In this document: piece after piece, positions 25,055 through 34,506 of the stretch
Numbering within the stretch: position 1 is the stretch's first letter
How the letters are laid out: each line of letters begins with the position of its first letter
From: Acidobacteriota bacterium
GTDB lineage: Bacteria; Acidobacteriota; Terriglobia; Bryobacterales; Bryobacteraceae
Reading direction: 5' to 3'
Assembly (NCBI GenBank): GCA_025353165.1
Contig: JANXRE010000182.1
Location: forward strand, 1-59,895
Length of the DNA: 59,895 bases
Translations under genes and position numbers: made by a program
The notes under the pieces: generated by a model
The model's input: the letters and a program-made list of their open reading frames with translations, nothing else
What the model was told of the DNA's origin: nothing
Database searches by the model: none

Positions 25055-26839
25055 TCACACCTGCAAGCCCACGGCGCGCATCAGCTCGAGCGCGTTGCTG
25101 CGGGAGACGACGCCCGGCCGCAACCAGAAATCAAATTCGATCCGCCCGTTCTCCACGTGATCCTCAAAGTGGACGTTTAACGCGCGGCCGCCGAGGTCGT
25201 TCTCCAGATCCGCGAGCGCAAGATCGTGCGTCGTGATCAACCCGATTGCCCCTCTGTCGATCAAGCCGCGGACCACCGCCGACGCGCCGATCCGCCGGTC
25301 GTGCGAATTGGTCCCGCTCAAGATCTCGTCCAAAAGAAAGAGCGCCTGCCCGTCGCCCGCCGCCAAGTCGACAACCTGGCGCAGCCGCGTGATCTCCGCG
25401 TAGAACCGCGATTTGCCGTCCTGGAGCGAATCCACAACACGAATCGACGCGCCCGTCCGAAGCGGCGAGATGCGCAGCCGGCGAGCCGCCACCGGCGCGC
25501 CCGCCCACGCGAGGACAGCGTTCAATCCGATGGAGCGCAACAGGGTGCTCTTCCCGGACATGTTGGAGCCGCTGACGATCAGCAGTCGCAGCTCGCCGCC
25601 CAGCCGCACATCGTTCGGGACGCACTTCGAAGGCGCCATCAAAGGGTGCTGCAAGCCCTCGGCCTCAAACAGCGGCTCGGCGGAGTCGAGCAGTTCCGGG
25701 AAGGCGTATTGTGGATGCTCGAACGCGAACGAAGCGAGCGAGGACAGCGCTTCCATTTCGCCGATCGCGGCCAGCCACGGCCCCACGTGCGGTCCGGTCT
25801 CGCGCCGCCACGATTCGATTCCCATCGCGACCTGTTCGTCCCACAGCACGGCGGGGCGAATGAGGCGAACGAAGATATGATCCGCTGAGTCGAGGAGATC
25901 GATCCAGCGCTCGAGCCGGGCGATGCGGAGCGATGCCGGCAGTCCCTGAATATCCAGCGTTGCGCGAAGGCGCCGTAACAGTGGTGAGTGGAAACTCTCG
26001 CGTTCCAGGCGCTTCAGTATCAGGCTGAGGATCCGAAGGTCGTGCCCGGGAGTCTCGACCGCCTCAATCACGCGGATGATGCGCGGCCGCAGAAGAACGA
26101 TGAACAAAAAGTCGAGCGGCAGGATCAACAGGAAGGGCCACAAGGGAACGACATGCGCCATGAATGCCGCGAATGCAGCGACGCCGGACACGCACAATGC
26201 GAGCGCCAGTACACGCAGAGCGGCGGGGAACTGGACAACCGGAGCCCGGCCCCACGCCTCCAGCGTTTCCGCGTGAACGCCCGCCCGGATGTCTTCACCG
26301 AGCAGGGCCAGATGCTCGCGCAGGTCAAGCTTGTTCCTCAGCTCATCCACCGCTTGCTGCCGTTCGAGCGCTCCTTCCCGCGACGCCGGATATCGCAGCC
26401 AATCCGCAAGCGCCGTCTCGCCCGCGCCCGTGCGCGCCGCGTCGATCAATTCGAAAAGCGATCCCTTCCCGAACAGGTCGAGATCGCTCGCGTACACGTG
26501 ATCGGCGGACTGGAACCGTTCGCCCGCGTTTCCCGCGCCCATCCAACGATCGCCGAGGCGAGCGAGGCCTCCTTCATAGAAACGGATCCCGCGGGCGGAG
26601 AAGCGCTGCCGGTCCGCCACCTTCTCGTGATACACGATGAGGCCGACGAAGACGCCGAGCGGCGCGAGCAGCCACCAGCCGGAGACCGCGCCTCGCCAGA
26701 ACGCCAGCAGCGCGAGGCCCGCCGCTAGCGCAAAGACCGCAAAGCGCCAGTTCCCAATCACGCGGAAGAGCCGCTCGGTCCGGGCGTGTTCGGTTTGCCA
26801 CCGAGCCAGGCGAGATGAGTATTCCTGGGAAGGATCCAT
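25055..26839 (-). CDS. Membrane-anchored MutS-like ATPase
   Basis: 594 aa. The C-terminal MutS domain V has Walker A GSNMSGKST (about 423-431), SLQDGKSRFYAEITRLRQVV and Walker B/D-loop LFLLDEILSGTNSHDR with TTHDLAL. There is no mismatch-recognition domain. Instead two hydrophobic regions occur, about 30-68 (FAVFALAAGLALLAFW; WWLLAPLGVFVGLIVY) and about 205-250 (LALALCVSGVAAFAAF; LLILPLDFLFIVLL). ATG 26839 is preferred because the preceding residues have no family support and would cross the divergent osmC start. Such proteins are distinct from mismatch-repair MutS1; role unknown. The stop is followed by a duplicated 30-bp segment also found at the SDR start at 43904. Confidence 0.88.
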   Translation of the reverse strand: MDPSQEYSSRLARWQTEHARTERLFRVIGNWRFAVFALAAGLALLAFWRGAVSGWWLLAPLGVFVGLIVYHEKVADRQRFSARGIRFYEGGLARLGDRWMGAGNAGERFQSADHVYASDLDLFGKGSLFELIDAARTGAGETALADWLRYPASREGALERQQAVDELRNKLDLREHLALLGEDIRAGVHAETLEAWGRAPVVQFPAALRVLALALCVSGVAAFAAFMAHVVPLWPFLLILPLDFLFIVLLRPRIIRVIEAVETPGHDLRILSLILKRLERESFHSPLLRRLRATLDIQGLPASLRIARLERWIDLLDSADHIFVRLIRPAVLWDEQVAMGIESWRRETGPHVGPWLAAIGEMEALSSLASFAFEHPQYAFPELLDSAEPLFEAEGLQHPLMAPSKCVPNDVRLGGELRLLIVSGSNMSGKSTLLRSIGLNAVLAWAGAPVAARRLRISPLRTGASIRVVDSLQDGKSRFYAEITRLRQVVDLAAGDGQALFLLDEILSGTNSHDRRIGASAVVRGLIDRGAIGLITTHDLALADLENDLGGRALNVHFEDHVENGRIEFDFWLRPGVVSRSNALELMRAVGLQV

Positions 26840-26878
26840 CAATCCAGGTCCAGCATAGCGTGTTACACAATAGAGGGT

Positions 26879-27304
26879 ATGAAACGAAGCGCATCGGCGG
26901 TTTGGCAAGGCGACTTGAAGAACGGCAAGGGCTCGATCAGCTCGGACAGCGGGGCCTTGAAGGACACGCAATATTCATTCAGCACCCGATTCGAAAATGG
27001 AGTGGGCACCAACCCCGAGGAGCTGATCGCCGCCGCGCACGCCGGCTGCTTCGCCATGGCGTTTTCGGCGCAACTCGCGGGCGCGGGCTTGACCGCCGAG
27101 CGCATCGACGCGAAGGCTACGGTCACGCTGGATAAGGGCGAGGGCGGTTGGGTTGTCACCGAGAGCCATCTCGAAGTGAAGGCGAAGATACCGGGCGCGG
27201 ATCAGGCGGCATTTGAAAAAGCCGCGAATGACGCGAAAGCGGGATGCCCGATTTCGAAACTGCTGAAGGCGACCATCACGATGACCGCTTCACTGGAACC
27301 ATAG
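26879..27304 (+). CDS. OsmC-family peroxiredoxin
   Basis: 141 aa. The two redox cysteines are present in [12 protein letters not shown] and [11 protein letters not shown], with the N-terminal GTNPEELI motif. OsmC proteins reduce organic hydroperoxides using thiols in the cytoplasm. Divergent from the MutS-like gene with only 39 bp between starts; AGAGGGT precedes the ATG. Confidence 0.93.
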   Translation: MKRSASAVWQGDLKNGKGSISSDSGALKDTQYSFSTRFENGVGTNPEELIAAAHAGCFAMAFSAQLAGAGLTAERIDAKATVTLDKGEGGWVVTESHLEVKAKIPGADQAAFEKAANDAKAGCPISKLLKATITMTASLEP

Positions 27305-27460
27305 CCACCAGCGCAACTTCTGGGCTGCAGCGCCGGCGAAGTTAAAACCAGGAACGTTTCCAACGCTTCACCGCACCGCGACGAGGGCACGCAATCACCT
27401 TTCTGGAAAGCGTATCGGCTTTCTTTGTCCCGCCAGTTTAGTTGAGTTAGAGTCAATGAA

Positions 27461-28717
27461 ATGAGCAACCAGGCGCGGCGGAAGATTGCGCGACGCCTGA
27501 TCCCGTTCCTGTTCCTCCTCTACATCACGGCTTTCATCGATCGGGTGAACGTCAGCTTCGCCGGCCTCGACATGACCCGCGAACTACACTTCTCGAACGA
27601 GGTGTTCGGCTTCGGGGCGGGCATCTTCTTCTTTGGGTATTGCCTGCTCGAAATCCCCGGCGCAATGCTTGCGCAGTCGTGGAGCGCGCGGAAGTGGATC
27701 GCCGCCATCATGATTGTCTGGGGAGTGCTGGCGGGGATCACCGGCCTCATCCAGACGGCGGCCCAGTTCAATGCCATCCGCTTCCTGCTGGGTCTGGCGG
27801 AAGGCGGATTCTTCCCCGCCGTGATCGTGTACTTGACCCACTGGTTCCGGCAGGCGGACCGCGCCAAGGCGATTGCGATGTTCATGGCCGCCATCCCCGT
27901 GTCCAATGCGGTCGGAGCGCCCATCGCCGGGTTGCTGCTGCATCTGCACTGGCTCGGCATCTCAGGTTGGCGCTGGCTGCTCATCCTCGAGGGCATTCCG
28001 GCTTTCCTATGCGGCATCGTCACCCTGTTCTATCTGACCGATTGGCCGAAGGACGCGCGCTGGCTGTCGGAGGGCGAGCGCGCCTGGATCAGCGGCGAGT
28101 TGGAGCGCGAGGCCCGGGAGAAAGCCGCCCGCCGGGGGCATATGAGCCTCCTGCAAGCGTTTCGACAGCCCGTGGTTCTGGCGCTCGCGCTTTCCTATTT
28201 CCTGATCAACACCACCGGCTACGGCATCAACATCTGGCTGCCGAAGATGATCCAGAAACTCCCGGGGCTCACCACCATGCAGGTCAGCCTGGTGGCGGCG
28301 ATTCCTTCCCTGTGCGCGATCCCCGCCATGCTGTTAGTCGGCTGGCACTCCGACCGGACGGGCGAGCGAAAGTGGCATGCCGCGCTGGCGGCGATCCTGG
28401 CTGGCGTGGGATTGGGACTGAGCCAGTGGGTGGCCGGAATGCCGCTGCTGGTGGTAGCCTGCTTCGCGATCGCGGTGATCGGCGTGATGAGCTATTACCC
28501 AACATTCTGGGCCCTTCCCACCCGTTTTCTCGACGACTCCACCGCCGCGGCCAGTTTCGGGTTCATCAACCTGATCGCCAACTTCGGCGGCTTTGCCGGA
28601 CCGTATATGGTCGGGTTCCTCACCGACCGGACGGGCACGTATGTCGCGGGCGTTATGCTGCTGGTTTCCACCGCAATTCTGTCGGGTCTGGTGCTCATGC
28701 TGCTGCGGGAACGGTAG
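27461..28717 (+). CDS. MFS transporter (anion:cation symporter/phthalate permease-like)
   Basis: 418 aa, twelve membrane segments. ITAFIDRVNVSFAGLDM at helix 1, LLGLAEGGFFPAVIVYLTHW at helix 4 and the central loop DWPKDARWLSEGERAWI are signatures of the ACS family, which imports organic anions such as tartrate, phthalate or hexuronates. No catabolic genes lie beside it, so the substrate is open. Confidence 0.9.
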   Translation: MSNQARRKIARRLIPFLFLLYITAFIDRVNVSFAGLDMTRELHFSNEVFGFGAGIFFFGYCLLEIPGAMLAQSWSARKWIAAIMIVWGVLAGITGLIQTAAQFNAIRFLLGLAEGGFFPAVIVYLTHWFRQADRAKAIAMFMAAIPVSNAVGAPIAGLLLHLHWLGISGWRWLLILEGIPAFLCGIVTLFYLTDWPKDARWLSEGERAWISGELEREAREKAARRGHMSLLQAFRQPVVLALALSYFLINTTGYGINIWLPKMIQKLPGLTTMQVSLVAAIPSLCAIPAMLLVGWHSDRTGERKWHAALAAILAGVGLGLSQWVAGMPLLVVACFAIAVIGVMSYYPTFWALPTRFLDDSTAAASFGFINLIANFGGFAGPYMVGFLTDRTGTYVAGVMLLVSTAILSGLVLMLLRER

Positions 28718-28735
28718 CGTATACTGGCAGGGATT

Positions 28736-30922
28736 ATGATTCGCCTATTCGCCGCCGCTGTTCTGGCGGCCTCCTTTGCGTTGGCGCAGACATCCGCCGA
28801 CGCCGCGGCAAACCTCGGCCATTCCTCGCACGGTACGGCCTTCGACGCCGGACCGCGGCAGAAGCCGTGGGTCATGGAGGGCATCGGCGAGGCCCCATTC
28901 CCGATCACGACGAAGAATCCGGAAGTACAGAAGTGGTTCAACCAGGGGAATGCGATGCTGCATTCGTTCTTTTTTTACGAAGCGGAGCGGGCGTTCCGCT
29001 GGTGCCTGAAGCTGGAACCGGACAACGCGATGGCCTACTGGGGACTGGCCAACGCGGCCGGGGGCGAGCGCGGGTCCGACTTCATCCGCGAAGCGGTGAA
29101 GCGCAAGAACAAAGTCACCGAGCGAGAGCGCCTCTACATCGAAGCGGCTGAGGCGTCGTTGCTGCCCAAACCCGGCTCATTCAAGCGCGACGACCCCGGG
29201 GCATCGGACGAGCAGCGCCGCGAGTCGAACAAGAAGCTCGAAACGTTGTGTTTAAGGTACCCCGGCGACATGGAGGCCCGGGCGTATCTGGCGCTGGCGA
29301 ACATGGGCCAGGACCGTTACGGCGCCGAACTGATGATTCGCGAGGTGCTGGCGAAAGCGCCGGATCATCCGGGCGCGCACCATTACCGCATCCACAACTG
29401 GGACTACCATGAGCCGGAGCAGGCGCTGGAAAGCTGCCGCAGGTACGCCGCCATCGTGCCGAACATCGGTCACGCGCAGCATATGCCGGGCCACATCTAC
29501 ACCATCGTCGGCATGTGGAACGAAGCGGCGATTTCCATGGACTCGGCCACGCGCGTGGAGAAGCGCTACATGAAGGAGAGCCTGACGTTCCCGTTCAACA
29601 ACTGGAACTACGGGCACAACCGCAATTACCTTTCCTACATCCAGGAGCAGCTTGGGATGGTGGATGCGGCCATCTTCGGCGCGCGGCAGTTGATCGACGC
29701 TCCGCTGGATCCCAAGCAGAACGACGACAACTGGCGCAGTTCCCACTCGTTCGGACTGTTTGCGCTGGCGCGTGTGCTGGTGCGGTTCGAGCGGTGGGAC
29801 GAGATCCTCGACGGCAAGACGATCCCGTGGCGGGACATCTACCGCGAGAAGGCCCACAAGGCGTATTTCGAGGCCCGCGCGTGGCTCGGGAAGGGCGAGA
29901 TCGAAAAGGCCGAGAAGAGCATGGCGGCTCACGCCGGTCTGAGCAGCGAACTGGATAAGAACAAGGATTTCACGGAGATCTTCGAGATTCAGGCCGATGA
30001 ACTGCGCGCGCGGGTGGCGCTGGCGCGGGGCAACGCGATCGAAGGGCTCGGCCTGCTGGCAGGGGCGGCGAAGCGCGAGGCCGAGTTCCAGAAGCAGTAC
30101 GCGGACCCGCCGCTTTATCCCGAGGCTCTCTATGCGCCACTCGGGGAAGCCTACTTGCGCGCGAAGAGCCCGGGGCTCGCCGTCGAGGCTTTTGAGAAGG
30201 CGCTCGGCCTCACGAAGAACGACCTGTTCACGCTTTCCGGCCTGGTGCGGGCGTACGCCGCGCTCGGGCAGAAAGAGGACGCGCGGCAGGCCATGGCGCG
30301 CCTGTTGTACATCACCGCGAACGCGGACAAGGGTCTGAAGGTCCTGGAAAGCGCGAAAGCGATGGGCATCGCGGTGGAGCCGAAAGCATCCACTCTGGCG
30401 CCGGAAAGAAACTACGCGCGGGTTCCGCTGGACCGCTACGGTCCCGCGCGGTGGGAGCCCTATCAGGCGCCGGAACTGGACGTGCGCGACACGTCGGGCA
30501 AGCCGGTATCGCTCGCCGCGTATCGCGGGAAGAACGTGATCCTGGTGCACTACCTGGGGTTCGAGTGCCCGCACTGCATGCGGCAACTGCACGACATCGC
30601 GAAGAAGAAGGACGACTGGCAGCGGCTGAACACGGTGGTCCTGGCGGTCAGCAGCGCGCCGCCGAAAAGCAATGCGGAAGGAGTGAAGGAATTCGGCGAG
30701 CTGCCCCTCACGCTGCTTTCGGACTCGGCGGACCACGCCAACGCCCGCCGCTTCCACTCCTACGACGATTTCGAGGACATTGAGCTGCACTCGACCACGC
30801 TCATCGATACCAAAGGCCGCGTTTACTGGGCCCGCTTCGGCGGCGATCCGTTCAGCGACCTGGAATTTATCGAGAAACAGCTCGGCCGCATGGCAGATCT
30901 TGTGAAGGCTGAAAGCCGGTGA
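28736..30922 (+). CDS. Secreted TPR protein with C-terminal thioredoxin-like domain
   Basis: 728 aa with a signal peptide (MIRLFAAAVLAASFALAQTS). Repeated TPR-type helices run from about 60 to 560 (YEAERAFRWCLKLEPDNAMA; AVEAFEKALGLTKNDLFTLS). The last 150 residues form a peroxiredoxin/TlpA-like fold with the CPHC active site at about 612-615 (LGFECPHCMRQL). It is probably a periplasmic or exported redox protein. A TATACT box at 28720-28725 and AGGGATT before the ATG support this start. Confidence 0.87.
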   Translation: MIRLFAAAVLAASFALAQTSADAAANLGHSSHGTAFDAGPRQKPWVMEGIGEAPFPITTKNPEVQKWFNQGNAMLHSFFFYEAERAFRWCLKLEPDNAMAYWGLANAAGGERGSDFIREAVKRKNKVTERERLYIEAAEASLLPKPGSFKRDDPGASDEQRRESNKKLETLCLRYPGDMEARAYLALANMGQDRYGAELMIREVLAKAPDHPGAHHYRIHNWDYHEPEQALESCRRYAAIVPNIGHAQHMPGHIYTIVGMWNEAAISMDSATRVEKRYMKESLTFPFNNWNYGHNRNYLSYIQEQLGMVDAAIFGARQLIDAPLDPKQNDDNWRSSHSFGLFALARVLVRFERWDEILDGKTIPWRDIYREKAHKAYFEARAWLGKGEIEKAEKSMAAHAGLSSELDKNKDFTEIFEIQADELRARVALARGNAIEGLGLLAGAAKREAEFQKQYADPPLYPEALYAPLGEAYLRAKSPGLAVEAFEKALGLTKNDLFTLSGLVRAYAALGQKEDARQAMARLLYITANADKGLKVLESAKAMGIAVEPKASTLAPERNYARVPLDRYGPARWEPYQAPELDVRDTSGKPVSLAAYRGKNVILVHYLGFECPHCMRQLHDIAKKKDDWQRLNTVVLAVSSAPPKSNAEGVKEFGELPLTLLSDSADHANARRFHSYDDFEDIELHSTTLIDTKGRVYWARFGGDPFSDLEFIEKQLGRMADLVKAESR

Positions 30923-30946
30923 TGCGACAATAGAAGCAGCCCCCTC

Positions 30947-32857
30947 ATGATTCAGTTGTCCTCCGCCGGAAAACGCTTCGGCCCTAAGCTTCTGTTCGAC
31001 AATCTCGATTGGATGATCGGGGCGAAGGAGCGCGTCGGTCTGGTCGGCGCCAACGGCACCGGAAAATCGACGCTGTTGAAAGTCCTCGGCGGCCTCGAAT
31101 CGCTGGACTACGGCCAGCTCATGGTCATGAAGGGCCTGACCGCCGGCTACCTGCCCCAGGACGGCCTGACGCTCTCCGGCCGCACCGTTTTCAACGAATG
31201 CATGTCGGTGTTCGACAGCGTGCGCGACATCGAGCGCGAAATGGAGGAGATCACGCACCGCATGCCGGAGCTCGATCCGAAGAGCTTCGAATACGCGCAG
31301 GTGGCCGACCGGTTTCATCACCTCGACTCGGAGTTCCGCGCGCGCGACGGCTACACCATCGAGGCGCAGGTCGGGACCGTGCTGTCCGGCCTGGGGTTCC
31401 CGAAAGAAGACTGGTACCGGAAAACGGAGGAGTTTTCCGGCGGTTGGCTGATGCGCATCGCGCTGGTAAAACTGCTGCTGGAAAAACCCAACCTGCTGCT
31501 GCTGGACGAGCCGACCAACCACCTCGATCTCGAAGCCCGCAACTGGCTGGAGCAGTACCTGCAAAGCTATCCGAACGCTTTCGTTCTGATTTCGCACGAC
31601 CGGTATTTTCTGGACGTGACGATCAATCGGATCGCCGAGATCTGGAACAAGTCGGTCACGTTTTATCCGGGCAATTACGAGAAGTATCTCCAGCAGAAAG
31701 TGGAGCGGCTGGCCCAGCTTGTGGCGGCGCACAGCAACCAGCGCGACCGGATCGAACGGCTCGAGGCGTTCATCAGCCGCTTTCGGTATCAGGCGACCAA
31801 GGCCAAGCAGGTGCAAAGCCGCATCAAGGAGCTGGACAAGATCGAGCGGATCGAGATCCCGCGCGAAGAGAAGACGATTCACTTCACGTTTCCGCAGCCG
31901 AAGCCCAGCGGCAGGATCGTCGCCGAGTTTCAGAATGTATCCAAGAGCTATGGCGCGAAACACGTTTTCGGCGGAGTCAATTTCATCCTCGAGCGCGGCG
32001 AGCGTGTAGCGCTGGTAGGCATAAACGGCGCGGGAAAATCGACGCTGATCAAGTTACTGGCCGGGGCCGAGCCGCTCACTTCGGGCGAGTACAAGCTGGG
32101 CCACAACGCCGAGCCCGACTACTTCGCGCAGGATCAGTACAAGGAACTGGACGGTACGGCGCGCATGATCGACGATATCCGGACGGTGGCTGCGCGCTCG
32201 ACGGAGACGGAGCTGCGCAGTTTGCTGGGCTGCTTCCTGTTCTCCGAAGACGACGTCTTCAAGCAGATCGGCGTGCTTTCGGGAGGCGAGCGGAATCGCT
32301 ACGCGCTGGCCCGGATGCTGCTGCGCCCGTCGAATTTTCTGCTGCTCGACGAGCCGACGAATCACCTGGACATGCGCGCCAAGGACGTGCTGCTCGAATC
32401 GCTGCAGGAGTTCAACGGGACGGTCGTGTTCGTTTCGCACGACCGGTACTTTATCGATAAACTTGCGACCAAGGTGTTCGAGATCGGCGGCGGCGAAGTG
32501 CGCGTGTATCCGGGGAACTACGAGGAGTACAAGTGGCGCAAGGAAGCCGAGGCGTCGGGCATCTATCTTGCCGCGACGGCCGAGCGGGCACAGCCGGTGG
32601 AAACGCGGGCGGCCGCGAAGCAGAAGCGGCTGAATCCGATGAAGATGAAACACCTTCAGGACCGCGCGACCGAGTTGGAGCAGCGAATCGCGTCGCTGGA
32701 GCACGAGATCTCTCAAGGCGAGCTAGCGTTGTCGGATTACCGGTCGCCCGAGGATTCGCTGCGGACGGCGAATCTGCTTGAGCAGCGGCGCGCGGAGATG
32801 ACAAAGGTGATGGCCGAGTGGGAGCAGATTTCCGGGCAGATCGAAGCGAAAGCATGA
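30947..32857 (+). CDS. ABC-F family ATPase
   Basis: 636 aa, soluble, two ABC cassettes. Cassette 1: Walker A GANGTGKST (34-42), signature FSGGWLMRIAL, Walker B LLLLDEPTNHLDLEA. Cassette 2: GINGAGKST, LSGGERNRYALARML, LLLDEPTNHLDMRA. A linker with basic helices separates them (RFRYQATKAKQVQSRIKELD), and the C-terminus is a coiled coil (about 560-636). ABC-F proteins act on ribosomes (translation factors or antibiotic protection). Closest in layout to Uup/YbiT types. Confidence 0.93.
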   Translation: MIQLSSAGKRFGPKLLFDNLDWMIGAKERVGLVGANGTGKSTLLKVLGGLESLDYGQLMVMKGLTAGYLPQDGLTLSGRTVFNECMSVFDSVRDIEREMEEITHRMPELDPKSFEYAQVADRFHHLDSEFRARDGYTIEAQVGTVLSGLGFPKEDWYRKTEEFSGGWLMRIALVKLLLEKPNLLLLDEPTNHLDLEARNWLEQYLQSYPNAFVLISHDRYFLDVTINRIAEIWNKSVTFYPGNYEKYLQQKVERLAQLVAAHSNQRDRIERLEAFISRFRYQATKAKQVQSRIKELDKIERIEIPREEKTIHFTFPQPKPSGRIVAEFQNVSKSYGAKHVFGGVNFILERGERVALVGINGAGKSTLIKLLAGAEPLTSGEYKLGHNAEPDYFAQDQYKELDGTARMIDDIRTVAARSTETELRSLLGCFLFSEDDVFKQIGVLSGGERNRYALARMLLRPSNFLLLDEPTNHLDMRAKDVLLESLQEFNGTVVFVSHDRYFIDKLATKVFEIGGGEVRVYPGNYEEYKWRKEAEASGIYLAATAERAQPVETRAAAKQKRLNPMKMKHLQDRATELEQRIASLEHEISQGELALSDYRSPEDSLRTANLLEQRRAEMTKVMAEWEQISGQIEAKA

Positions 32858-33266
32858 TCGACCCCGCCTACTGTCTTTGACCTTCGGGTTACGATTACCG
32901 GTTCGCTCCTCCAGGGCGAGTCTCAGCCGGGAGACTTCGGTTCACCCTTCGGCGTTATCGCGAGCTCACGCAGTGAGCGAGGAAACCGCGCAGCGGCGAC
33001 GGCTGCAAGCGCTTGTTATCCAGCGCTGCCTGGTCGTAGCGAAAACAGAAGCGGTTGCCATCTTCCCTCGTTAGAAGTGTCCCCTTCGTTTGACCGGCAG
33101 TTCCGGTGTCGGATGGCAATTCCTTCTGGCTCACAACGTCCTCCGATCCGCCGCGCATGTCTTGCGCTGTATAGCGCTCGCGTTCAGTTGCCGCCGTAGG
33201 CGGTCGGCTGCAATGCGTTATTACCAACCTACCGACTTTGACCGAAGTACACCGAGATTGGTCTTG
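32858..33266. other. Intergenic region without recognisable gene
   Basis: About 410 bp between the ABC-F gene and the convergent Memo-family gene. It holds a small hairpin GCTCAC-GCA-GTGAGC (32964-32978). A minus-strand open frame at 32955-33227 has no clear family likeness (CFRYDQAALDNKRLQ) or ribosome site; it may be a gene relic. Confidence 0.55.
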
Positions 33267-34484
33267 CTATTCCGTGAATCGCATGCCCGCGAAGCTGACG
33301 ACACTTTGCGGATCGATGTTCCATTGCTGATACCGGAGTAGTTCGCCGCGGGCGTTCGGGACGGCTTTGAGGAAAGTATACAAGGGCGATGAACCGCACC
33401 ATTTCAGGTCGTCGCGATTCTGTTTCACCAGCTCCCAGAAGCCTTGTGAGTCGCCGGCCTGGATGCGCTCAATGCGGGCTCGGTCGCGCCCGGCCACGCC
33501 GAGCATCTCCGCCTGGTCGGCGACGGCCTCGAAGCGATCGCCGTAGCGGCGTCCCATGTGGGCCATGTCGATGCCGAGCACGAACATCAGACGGTTCTTC
33601 TCCCGCGCCGCGATCTCGCCAAGCGCGTCCAGGAAAGCGGCGACGTTCGAATCGTCCTCCGGCTGCCCGGTTACGTAGATGCTGGTGGCGTAAGACCCGC
33701 ACAGGATCGGAACGATCCGGATATCGGGGCCGAACAGGTGCTGCAGGAAGACCACCTGGAACTCGATGGAGTGCTCGACGGCGTGGCAGTAGTCCTCCAT
33801 GCGGACGGCTTTGGGCGCTTTCGATTCCAGTTCGTCCACGATGGAGAGATCGACGCCGGCCTCGCCATAGGGAGTGACGAAGCGCTTGCGGGTCAGGCCG
33901 AACGTCTCCGGTTGGCCATAGTGCGAGGTGCCGAGGATGACGAAGGTGCGGTCGCGGTATCGATCGCCGAGCGCCCCGTAGGCGGCGCGGTACGATTCCC
34001 AGCCGCCGAACGGGCTCACGTGCGGAGCGGCGATGCCAATCAGGCCGTCGATTTCCGCGGGCGCCGCACCCCGCATGTAGTTGTCGAACGTCAGCCGGAG
34101 CTCGCCGGGCTCATCCGGATACGCCGAGCCGGCGTGCGTGGGCTCCCGAACGGGCTTTTCGGCGAACTCGCGCATCCGCTGCTCGCGCATCTGTTCGAAG
34201 GTTTCGTTTTCCAAAAAGCCCGCGCCGTCCAGCGCGCCCAACAGGTGCAGCTCGAGGTCGCCCACGCTCAGCTCGCCGGTGACTCGGACGAGGGCCTCGC
34301 GCAGGTCGAGGTCAGTGTGTTCTCCATCGAAAAGGTCCATGCATTGGACCAGCGCCGCGGGAACGATGAGAGTGGTGTCGGAGAACTGGTAGGGGTCGCG
34401 CATCAGGAGCCCCGGACGATCCTCGACGGGAGAGGGCATGAAGTCGAGGTCGAGCCGGAGGCGCGGTAGCGTTTGCGACACCAC
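33267..34484 (-). CDS. Memo-family protein (AmmeMemoRadiSam system protein B-like)
   Basis: 405 aa. After an N-terminal 110-residue segment, the Memo domain shows its metal-site-like residues: IAAPHVSPFGGW, ILGTSHYG, CHAVEHSIEFQVVFLQ, LGIDMAHMGRRYG, and the late Cys in KWCGSSPLYTFLK. In AmmeMemoRadiSam clusters this protein is found with an AMMECR1 protein and a radical SAM enzyme; neither is adjacent here. Biochemical role unproven. The extra N-terminal domain is unlike minimal Memo proteins. Confidence 0.87.
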   Translation of the reverse strand: MVSQTLPRLRLDLDFMPSPVEDRPGLLMRDPYQFSDTTLIVPAALVQCMDLFDGEHTDLDLREALVRVTGELSVGDLELHLLGALDGAGFLENETFEQMREQRMREFAEKPVREPTHAGSAYPDEPGELRLTFDNYMRGAAPAEIDGLIGIAAPHVSPFGGWESYRAAYGALGDRYRDRTFVILGTSHYGQPETFGLTRKRFVTPYGEAGVDLSIVDELESKAPKAVRMEDYCHAVEHSIEFQVVFLQHLFGPDIRIVPILCGSYATSIYVTGQPEDDSNVAAFLDALGEIAAREKNRLMFVLGIDMAHMGRRYGDRFEAVADQAEMLGVAGRDRARIERIQAGDSQGFWELVKQNRDDLKWCGSSPLYTFLKAVPNARGELLRYQQWNIDPQSVVSFAGMRFTE

Positions 34485-34506
34485 TACAGTCTATCCCGGC
34501 TTGCGT

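Noticed and set aside
29252-31963. 903-aa minus-strand open frame
   Set aside because: It lies antisense to the TPR-redoxin and ABC-F genes, both with clear domains. Its His/Arg/Leu-rich composition is typical of an antisense shadow in GC-rich DNA.
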